A stretch of 23,400 nucleotides of DNA from JBDKVA01 sp039679375 (lineage in GTDB: Bacteria > Bacillota > Clostridia > Acetivibrionales > DTU013), in assembly GCA_039679375.1 (NCBI GenBank), contig JBDKVA010000078.1, forward strand, positions 1-23,400. Direction: 5' to 3'. Positions 16,407 through 23,400 of the stretch are shown one piece after another. A model generated the notes under the pieces. The model did no database searches. It worked only from the letters and a program-made list of their open reading frames with translations, and was not told where the DNA came from. The number at the start of each line of letters is the position of its first letter. The first letter of the stretch is position 1. The translations under genes and the position numbers were made by a program.

Positions 16407-19400
16407 ATGAAACCGATTATCAGGGATCATATTAAACAGCTTGATGTTTCGCTGGGCGGGGGAATAATAAGCGAGAAAATCCGTGTTGATACAATAGAAA
16501 ACCGCATGCTTGTCATAGGAATAGGCGGGACCGGAATAGACGCCCTGCTGAGGCTCAAGTATCAGATAAACAGGGGCTTCAAGCTGCCTGAGGATCCGAT
16601 AACCAAAAAGAAAAAGGAAAAACCCGACAATATTGAGTACCTTGCCTTTGAAACGAATGAGGGCGACGCCCAAAAGAAGTATAAAGAAATGAAACTTGAG
16701 CCCGACAGTGAGCTTGTGCTGCTCGCAAATTCCGAAATAGGCTCCATCCTGCAAAACAGGAGCCGTATAGAGGATTACATATCCGAATGGCTGTCGCCCG
16801 AGCTGCAGATATCGGACGGAATGAAAGGCGCGTGCGGAAACAGGCAGGCCGGCCGGCTTCTTATGTTCACCAAGATAAACCTTGTAGTTGAGAGCATAAG
16901 GAAAAAGATAAACATATTATCGGAAGGCACAAATAAAAAGCTGTTTGTATTTATCCTGACAGGTATATCCGGAGGAACAGGAAGCGGCTGTTTTCTTGAC
17001 ATCGCGTATATAATCAGAGGTATAATGGAAAACAAATATGGCGCTGCCGGAGTTGACAAGGCCGACATTCTCGGCTATATTTTTACACCCGACGTTAACC
17101 TTTCCAACAGATCGCTTTCCATCTATACACAGGAATACATACAGAAAAACGGATATGCAGCGCTAAAGGAACTGGACTACTGGATGAATATAGAGTCGAC
17201 GGAAGAGCGGTTTTGCCAGAGGTACGGAAATGTGCTGGAGGTTAATTCACAGCTTCCGCCCTTTAACCTGTGCCATTTGATTTCCGCAACGAACATGGAT
17301 GCGAAATTCCTGGAAAACGCATATGATTACTGCATGAATGTAACTGCCGAAAACATTACCAACTTCATGGCCAATGAAGAGAAACAGGCAGGAGAGGAGT
17401 TTGCGATCCAGGACTATATCAGCAACATAAGCACAAATATAGCGCAGATGCCGAAGCCTTACCCTGCGAACTACAAATACAATATCATCGGAGCATCGGC
17501 TGCAATCCTTCCAATTGAGGAGATCACCACATACCTGGCTTACAGGCTGTTTAAAAAGATAGAGAAAATGTTCGGATCGGCACCCGACAAGCAGGACGTC
17601 GAAAATTATGCGAGGAAGCTTGGCATTGACAGGGAATCTGTTTTGAGAAAGTTTGAAGAAAGGATTCCCGAGCCCATCCCCGGATACGAAAATTCTGAAA
17701 GGTTCAATTACAACAATGTTATAAAGACACAGGCAGTGAGTCTTGATACCGAGCTTGAGCAGGGCTTTTTGTCCAAAGCCAGGGAAGAATATATCAAGAT
17801 GAGAAGGCAGCTTCCCGGCCAGCTGCTTGAGAGGTTCCGGGAGGTAATCCATAATGTATTTCTTGACCCTGGCTGCGGACCTATTTATATATCAAGATTG
17901 TTGAATTCCACAAAAGGTTTCTGCCTGCTGAAGACAATAGAATCATATATCGAGGCTGTTGAAAATGATAAGGACCAGCTGCCCCGGTACATTAAAGAAC
18001 AGGAAGATAATTCGGAAGCTTTAATGAAGGAAGCCAGGAATGCGATAATCAGTAAAGAGAAGAAGAAAAATGCATATATCGAAGTAAAAATCAATGAGTA
18101 TACGGCAAAAGCCGATGAAATAAAAATGGGGCATATGATTGAGTTTTATCAGGAGCTGTATAACCTGATGAATGAGGAAAACAACAGGATTTACAGCATA
18201 TTCACCGAGGTATTGGATACGCTGAACCAGATATTCAACAAAAATGCAAATATTCTCATAAATGCTGCCGAAGCGACTGATTATAAAGGAAACAGGACAT
18301 ATTACTGGAATGTCGTAACTGTGCCCGATGTTATCAAAATGGTAGACAGCATTATGGATGAAAAGGATTCGGGCAATCTTCTCCATGACTTCCTGGACGA
18401 ACTGCTCAAGGACACCGATAAATGGACAAAGGAGAAGGAAGTAGATGTAGTCGGCAGCATATCGGAGTTCCTGACCGATAAATTCGGCGACCTGATAACC
18501 AAGACAATGGAAGATTTCCTGTCATTCAAGTATGGCCAGGATGAACGCCTTGACCAGATAGTAAAGAAGAAGATCGCAGGCAAGCTCGATGCGGCTGCGG
18601 TCCCGGTATTCCATCTGAGCAACAGCACAGGCAGCCTTAACTTCCCATCCTTTGGCCTGGTTTCGGTTCCCATCAAGACTCCGGCCATTCTCAAGGGAAT
18701 AAAGGAATATCAGACGGAGGCTATCGGAAAATCAGGCACCAGATTCAATATCAAGGAAAGCGCCATGACAAACAGAATATTCTGGCTGAATACGATGAAC
18801 GGTGTTCCACTGTATGCCTACGCTCCTATGTCAGTATTGGAGACCTGCTATGAAAAAACGATAACCGAGAGGGAAGGGATAGGACGTCACCTTGTAAATA
18901 ATGGCCGGAATGACTGGATCAACCTTCCTTCGCCCATTCCGGAAAAAGCATGGGGCGATACATATTGCAATGCCAGGGTAAAGGAGCATAACACAAGGGT
19001 AAGGGCGCTGTTTGACAGGGCCAGATATTTTAAGGTAATAGTCGAAAAGGATATTTCAATAAATACAAGCAGCCGTTTTGAATGCAGAATCACAAGACCC
19101 TTTGATCTGAACGGTTTTCTGGCAGGGTACACTCTGAAGGCCAAGGACGGGAATCCAAACTTCCCCGGGATTATAAAATGCCTGAAAGATATGAAGACAC
19201 TTATGGAAAACGGATTCGAAATTGTAACGCTCAGGAATATTTTTGACAGCTACAATGAGGAATTTGCGAAGGAGAATTTTATCAGGACTCCCAAGCTTAT
19301 CTTCCAGGTAGAGGATGAGGTCAAAAAATATGAGGGACTGGCGGCTAAAATTAAAGAATATGAAGATATGATCAAGATTGTCGATGAAGAAAACAGAGTG

Positions 19401-19799
19401 CTGGAAAACTTTATTGAAGCATTGTATACGGATACGATCACAAAAAAAGGCGCGTTGTACGTATATGACAAGGACCTTACCGAGGATCCGATGGAAGCGT
19501 TTGTTGATCTGACTTCAACCAGGCTTTACCCGGAATACAGCCTGTTCAAGGCTTTTACAGCGCTGCATGAAAAACAGAAGCAAATCATAATCAGGAAGAC
19601 GGATAAGCGCAAAAAACTATTGCTGGCTTCTGATGATACAAAGGCTTTAGTTGACAAGCTCAGCGAGCTTGAGAGTATTTTCACAAAACGGAAAGAAACT
19701 CTTGATATTGAACAGGATGAATTGGTTGACGGTTTCAATATATATAACTTTTATAAAAAGGTTCTGCTTTCTTTGAAAGCGATCAAGGAGAATCTGTAA
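16407..19799 (+). CDS. Large tubulin/FtsZ-superfamily GTPase-like protein
   Basis: The 1130-residue protein has two hallmarks of the superfamily: an N-terminal nucleotide loop GIGGTGIDAL (G38-) on a hydrophobic strand, and the tubulin signature loop GISGGTGSG (G186-G194) followed by the expected helix. The strand DILGYIFTPDV follows. A clear catalytic T7 loop (NxDxxD/E in FtsZ) was not found; VTAENITNFMANEE (~310-325) is the closest in position and lacks the acidic pattern, so polymerisation-coupled hydrolysis is doubtful. After the GTPase core come ~750 residues, largely helical with charged coiled-coil-like stretches (~510-580 and ~970-1000, ~1080-1110). No signal or membrane segment is seen, so it is cytoplasmic. 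It is far longer than FtsZ (~350-400). It fits the tubulin-like family (Pfam Tubulin_2 type) that is often next to vWA genes. AGGAGG precedes the ATG by seven bases. Confidence 0.9.
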   Translation: MKPIIRDHIKQLDVSLGGGIISEKIRVDTIENRMLVIGIGGTGIDALLRLKYQINRGFKLPEDPITKKKKEKPDNIEYLAFETNEGDAQKKYKEMKLEPDSELVLLANSEIGSILQNRSRIEDYISEWLSPELQISDGMKGACGNRQAGRLLMFTKINLVVESIRKKINILSEGTNKKLFVFILTGISGGTGSGCFLDIAYIIRGIMENKYGAAGVDKADILGYIFTPDVNLSNRSLSIYTQEYIQKNGYAALKELDYWMNIESTEERFCQRYGNVLEVNSQLPPFNLCHLISATNMDAKFLENAYDYCMNVTAENITNFMANEEKQAGEEFAIQDYISNISTNIAQMPKPYPANYKYNIIGASAAILPIEEITTYLAYRLFKKIEKMFGSAPDKQDVENYARKLGIDRESVLRKFEERIPEPIPGYENSERFNYNNVIKTQAVSLDTELEQGFLSKAREEYIKMRRQLPGQLLERFREVIHNVFLDPGCGPIYISRLLNSTKGFCLLKTIESYIEAVENDKDQLPRYIKEQEDNSEALMKEARNAIISKEKKKNAYIEVKINEYTAKADEIKMGHMIEFYQELYNLMNEENNRIYSIFTEVLDTLNQIFNKNANILINAAEATDYKGNRTYYWNVVTVPDVIKMVDSIMDEKDSGNLLHDFLDELLKDTDKWTKEKEVDVVGSISEFLTDKFGDLITKTMEDFLSFKYGQDERLDQIVKKKIAGKLDAAAVPVFHLSNSTGSLNFPSFGLVSVPIKTPAILKGIKEYQTEAIGKSGTRFNIKESAMTNRIFWLNTMNGVPLYAYAPMSVLETCYEKTITEREGIGRHLVNNGRNDWINLPSPIPEKAWGDTYCNARVKEHNTRVRALFDRARYFKVIVEKDISINTSSRFECRITRPFDLNGFLAGYTLKAKDGNPNFPGIIKCLKDMKTLMENGFEIVTLRNIFDSYNEEFAKENFIRTPKLIFQVEDEVKKYEGLAAKIKEYEDMIKIVDEENRVLENFIEALYTDTITKKGALYVYDKDLTEDPMEAFVDLTSTRLYPEYSLFKAFTALHEKQKQIIIRKTDKRKKLLLASDDTKALVDKLSELESIFTKRKETLDIEQDELVDGFNIYNFYKKVLLSLKAIKENL

Positions 19800-19812
19800 G
19801 CTTTAGGGCAAT

Positions 19813-22191
19813 ATGTTTCAAGTGGGGAACGGTATGATCGATCTACTGAATAAGTTTACCGAAGAGTATTCATTATCGGCGGACAGAGATATGTCCGCCG
19901 GTGATGACCAAAGAAGCGCAAACAATCCCGTACTTTTCATTTTCATAGGAGACAGGGTTTCTGAAGCGCTGTCATATATCCATCGTGAGATCGGGAATAA
20001 ATGGAGCAATAGCGACGGAATACTGTTTTTCCATATATACTCCAAAAACAAGATTGATATGGAAAATGTATTCAGCCTGAAAATTGACTGTGAGGGGCTG
20101 GAGCCCCAAAAACTGCGTAAAGCTTTAAATGAAAGGTTTGGCGGGAATGACAGGCTGTTATCGGAACTAAGCCTGACCATACGTGAAATCAAAAACAGGA
20201 TACTGGAATTCGGCAAAATGTATTCATTCTGGGAACGGATCAACCTGGCTGTCGTAACAAGGGCGGACGATCCTTTGAATGTTATACTGCCCGAAATTAC
20301 GCTGTTTGCAAAAAACAGGTTCAGAGATGATTTTAAAATTATTACCGCCGACCTGTATACTCTGATCAACGAGAAAGATGAGAACAAGGACTATGAATAT
20401 TCGGCGGCTGCAGCACTGAGCTTTTTCAGGGAACTGGAATACATGCAAAGCGGTAAATTCAATTTCAACAAGCCTCTTGAGGTTTTGAGCGGCACAAAGA
20501 AACGGCTTCCCGTCACTAATAACAACATGCCTGTTTTTGATCTCCTCTATTTGCTTGGCGATAAAAATTATCATGGAATAATCCATGGTAATGTACAGCA
20601 GGAAAATTATGAAATCATAGCCTATATCAACATATTGAAAAACAGAAAGATCAACACGATTTATGATAGCGAGCATGCGGAACAGTATAATGATTACCAG
20701 TTTAAGAACGATATCTCTACAAAAGACGGAAAACAGGCATATGCCACCGCCGGCCTGTCGAAAGTCAAGCGTCCGAATGCGGCTATAGCTGCAAATGTTC
20801 TATATCATTTTTTCAATGCCGTGCTTTCCGGAATGAAGGAACGTGTGAACTGCGAGAAGGATAGCGTGCTTAAATGCCTGCGTATGGATGAGCATTCGAT
20901 CGATGCTCTGCTGGACGGTATCCTTGAAGGTATCGGGAACACGGATGAAATGATGAACCTGATAGCATTCGGCGTTCCTTTCAGCCAGTTGTCGTCCATG
21001 ACGCTGAAGGAAGCAGAGGAAGCTTTATATGGGGATGCATGCGGCAGATTTTTCGCAGAGAACCTGGAGCAGGGGGCCTACAAACGTCTGGAGAATATGA
21101 ATCTACAGGAAGGAATAACTAAAGCCGTCACCGGTGAAATCATTGAAAACCCCAAATATGGCTTATTCTGTGCCTGCGAATGGACAGGCGAACAGGGAAT
21201 TATCGAAGCAATCCGGAAACTGAGAAGAAATAATTCTGCAAATCTGGAACAGTTGCAGGAAGAACTGCAGGATATTTGCAATGAGCCGGTTTCAAACCAG
21301 CCTTTCAAGAGACTGCCGTTTTTTGAAAAAACCAATATCAGGAATCTCAAAAACTATCTGCACAGCAGCATATATGGCAAGCAGCTTGAGATTCTGAAGC
21401 TGAAGCTGAAACAAAAAATAATCGATACGTATGAAAGCATATTTGAAGATTTACATGAGAAACTGTCGGCGGAGTGCGCCGCCCTTGCGGATATGGCCGG
21501 CAGCCTCAGGAGTGCTGCGGTCGACCGCTCGGAAGAAACAGACGAATACCTTGGGCAGAACGTTTTTACATATTACCGGAGTGTAGTGGAAGAAATATTG
21601 AAAGGTATGGAATCAAACTGGGGCAAGAACTTTTACTTTGATGAAAGGTTTTATGGGAGCATACATGGTTTAATTCAACAGGGCGCCGAACAGCTGCTTG
21701 CGAGAACCATAGATATTTGCAGGAAGTATATCCTTTCAAATAGCAGGTTCAATGAGTCCTTTGAAAGCGAGCTGCTCCAAAGAGCCAACAATGTCGTATC
21801 CAGTTATGAAAGCAGGAATGTGCTGACAAAGGAGGAGCTGTTTGAAAAGCTTTATGAGACGCTTGATGAAAATGCTGCCGTCAACTGCAGCCTCTTCCGG
21901 TTTACACAAACGCACAGCTATGAAGAAAAGTACTTTTTCGGAGACTTTTACTCGGACTTTCTGAAGTATGCCTTTGCCTGCGACAAGGGGAAGAGAACGT
22001 ACAAACTCAGCTGCGTACACGAGAAAAGAACAAGCGGAATAGAGAAGCTCAACCTGATGGGAGGCTTCCACATAAGCGACATGATATACGTAAGAAATTG
22101 CTTAAGGTATTATGAGGCATATGTTAATGAGGGATTCCTTTTTCATAGTATGGAGCCCGGATTACTGCCTGAAATCGATTGTATGATGTGA
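19813..22191 (+). CDS. Partner protein of the tubulin-like GTPase, possibly a degenerate tubulin fold
   Basis: No family was recognised for this 792-residue, apparently cytoplasmic protein. Its first ~220 residues alternate strands and helices much like the GTPase core next door: VLFIFIGDRVSEALSYI takes the place of the GIGGTG strand-loop-helix, ILFFHIYS of strand 2, and INLAVVTRADDPLNVILPEI of the strand with GGTGSG, followed by FKIITADLYTLI. The glycine loops are absent, so nucleotide binding is unlikely. The rest is helical. The gene begins 13 bases after the tubulin-like gene and ends 17 bases before the next vWA gene. An alternative ATG at 19834 with GGGGA upstream is equally plausible as the start. 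Confidence 0.85.
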   Translation: MFQVGNGMIDLLNKFTEEYSLSADRDMSAGDDQRSANNPVLFIFIGDRVSEALSYIHREIGNKWSNSDGILFFHIYSKNKIDMENVFSLKIDCEGLEPQKLRKALNERFGGNDRLLSELSLTIREIKNRILEFGKMYSFWERINLAVVTRADDPLNVILPEITLFAKNRFRDDFKIITADLYTLINEKDENKDYEYSAAAALSFFRELEYMQSGKFNFNKPLEVLSGTKKRLPVTNNNMPVFDLLYLLGDKNYHGIIHGNVQQENYEIIAYINILKNRKINTIYDSEHAEQYNDYQFKNDISTKDGKQAYATAGLSKVKRPNAAIAANVLYHFFNAVLSGMKERVNCEKDSVLKCLRMDEHSIDALLDGILEGIGNTDEMMNLIAFGVPFSQLSSMTLKEAEEALYGDACGRFFAENLEQGAYKRLENMNLQEGITKAVTGEIIENPKYGLFCACEWTGEQGIIEAIRKLRRNNSANLEQLQEELQDICNEPVSNQPFKRLPFFEKTNIRNLKNYLHSSIYGKQLEILKLKLKQKIIDTYESIFEDLHEKLSAECAALADMAGSLRSAAVDRSEETDEYLGQNVFTYYRSVVEEILKGMESNWGKNFYFDERFYGSIHGLIQQGAEQLLARTIDICRKYILSNSRFNESFESELLQRANNVVSSYESRNVLTKEELFEKLYETLDENAAVNCSLFRFTQTHSYEEKYFFGDFYSDFLKYAFACDKGKRTYKLSCVHEKRTSGIEKLNLMGGFHISDMIYVRNCLRYYEAYVNEGFLFHSMEPGLLPEIDCMM

Positions 22192-22208
22192 AATAGGGGT
22201 GAAAAGAA

Positions 22209-23400
22209 ATGGGGACAAGGAAAGTTAATTTTCTTATGTTGTTTTTAAGCTCAGTCGGAGGCCTGATTGGCTTCTTTGCCGGTGAAATGCTGCTTGGCGC
22301 TTATGCCGGAAAAATCCATAATGTACTGCTGATGGGCATGTATTTTGGCCTGCTTGCGCTCCTGACAGGTTTGATGTGCCTTATTTCCGAGCTTGTCAAT
22401 CCGGTTTTAAACGGGAGAGCATGGAGGGACAAATATGCCGGGAATTCCTGGCTGTATCTGGTTCCCTTCACCCTGATCCTTTTATTTGCCGCCGGTGTGG
22501 TGTTCCAGTACATTTATGGGTTTAATTCATGGAAAGCCAATAATTCCGACGATATCGTTCTGGTGATCGATTCCTCCGGAAGCACAAGCCAGACCGATCC
22601 GGACAAACAAAGGTTTGAAGCCGCAAAGACGCTTATCGGCAATATGAAGTCCAAAAGCAGGGTCGCCATCATTTCGTTCAATCATGAGGCGGTGATATTG
22701 CAGCCCATGACATTCATTCAGGACACGAATGTGAAAAAGGATATTTATGACAAAATAGACGCCAATGTTTCCGATGGCGGCACCGATATTGGCAAGGCAC
22801 TTGACCTCGCATACGGACATATTCTCGAAAACCGCGGCAAGAATAGAACTCCCATGGTTTTCATGCTATCCGACGGGATAAATGACGGAGATCTGACAGA
22901 TATTATTGCCAGGCTCAAAGGTGAAAATATACCTGTCTATACAGTTGGGCTGATGATCGAGGATGCGGCTGGAACAGCGTTTCTTACTGATATTGCGGAT
23001 AAAACCGGCGGGTTATACACAAATATCTCCAATATACGGGATTTGAAGTCTACCTTCCAAAATATTTATATGAGTAAAGATAAGAGGCTTTTGGCGGACA
23101 GAAGGCATGGAACCGCTGAGAACAGCATACCTCTTGCGCTTGCAAGAATACTGCTTATTACGATGATAGGCATTCTCACCGCTGTGGGAATCGGGTTTGT
23201 TTTTGACAATCGGCGCCTCGTAAAAGGATTCGGCATAGGGGGTGCGGTTTCAGGGCTGTTGGCCGGTATTATCCTGGAAGCGGGATTTGCAGGCGCCCCA
23301 CAGCTGGGGCCGGTTTTCAGATTGTTGGCCGACCTGTGTCTGGCTGCTGTTTTTACTCTGTTTTCGTTAGCTGTTCCTATGGATAGCAACCCGGATAATA
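22209..23400 (+). CDS. Multi-pass membrane vWA-domain protein (truncated by window edge)
   Basis: An ATG at 22209, with AGGGGTG eight bases upstream, opens a frame that runs off the right edge after 397 codons. Three hydrophobic segments come first (~8-29, 38-60, 81-104), then a vWA domain (~113-290) with complete MIDAS residues D121, S123 and S125 (VIDSSGSTS), T192 (GGTDI) and D222 (LSDGIND). Three more hydrophobic segments follow (~310-333, ~340-360, ~370-390). Basic residues at the N terminus and in the loop after segment 2 put the vWA domain outside the membrane. It shares the DPDK-x3-EA(A/M)K pattern after the MIDAS strand with the vWA protein at 14605, so the two are likely paralogous modules. 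Confidence 0.88.
   Translation, partial: MGTRKVNFLMLFLSSVGGLIGFFAGEMLLGAYAGKIHNVLLMGMYFGLLALLTGLMCLISELVNPVLNGRAWRDKYAGNSWLYLVPFTLILLFAAGVVFQYIYGFNSWKANNSDDIVLVIDSSGSTSQTDPDKQRFEAAKTLIGNMKSKSRVAIISFNHEAVILQPMTFIQDTNVKKDIYDKIDANVSDGGTDIGKALDLAYGHILENRGKNRTPMVFMLSDGINDGDLTDIIARLKGENIPVYTVGLMIEDAAGTAFLTDIADKTGGLYTNISNIRDLKSTFQNIYMSKDKRLLADRRHGTAENSIPLALARILLITMIGILTAVGIGFVFDNRRLVKGFGIGGAVSGLLAGIILEAGFAGAPQLGPVFRLLADLCLAAVFTLFSLAVPMDSNPDN

Noticed and set aside
17247..17852. 201-codon minus-strand open frame
   Set aside because: It is antisense to the tubulin-like gene, whose frame shows clear protein motifs, and it has no ribosome site or domain.

Overview
The window looks like chromosomal DNA of a moderately AT-rich, Gram-positive-type bacterium, most likely an anaerobic member of the Clostridia. 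The reasons are strong AGGAGG-type ribosome sites, TTG starts, SLH-domain and copper-amine-oxidase-N-like surface proteins, Firmicutes-type rRNA ends and a nadA-nadB-nadC order. The genus cannot be fixed from the sequence alone.

Left part (1-2300): the 3' end of a 23S rRNA gene, an unusually hairpin-rich 23S-5S spacer, a 5S rRNA gene, and a shared terminator hairpin facing a convergent gene for a secreted SLH-domain protein. Middle part (2400-8550): a de novo NAD operon, nadA-nadB-nadC, which makes quinolinate from aspartate and then nicotinate mononucleotide. It has a recognisable promoter and terminator. It is followed by a group of DnaA-box-like 9-mers, a membrane-anchored Ig-like plus alpha/beta-hydrolase (lipase-type) gene on the minus strand, and a small two-CBS-domain protein with its own terminator. 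A ~100-bp two-hairpin repeat occurs twice, once in the nadA leader (2529-2628) and once just before the promoter of the right-hand operon (8604-8702).

Right part (8744 to beyond 23400) is the remarkable region. One strong promoter precedes a tightly packed run of eight same-strand genes: a secreted TPR/calcium-loop protein; a previously unlisted 49-residue membrane protein; a zinc-ribbon membrane protein; a membrane-anchored protein with an OB-like tail; a membrane-anchored vWA protein; a 1130-residue tubulin/FtsZ-superfamily GTPase-like protein (GIGGTG and GGTGSG loops); a 792-residue protein that may be a degenerate tubulin-fold partner; and a multi-pass vWA protein cut by the window edge. 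Both vWA domains keep all MIDAS residues and are predicted to face outside, while the tubulin-like protein and its partner are predicted cytoplasmic. The set is therefore a candidate transmembrane mechanical or membrane-remodelling machine. It is related in composition to the tubulin-like plus vWA system predicted by comparative genomics (Makarova and Koonin 2010), but it carries several components I do not recognise.
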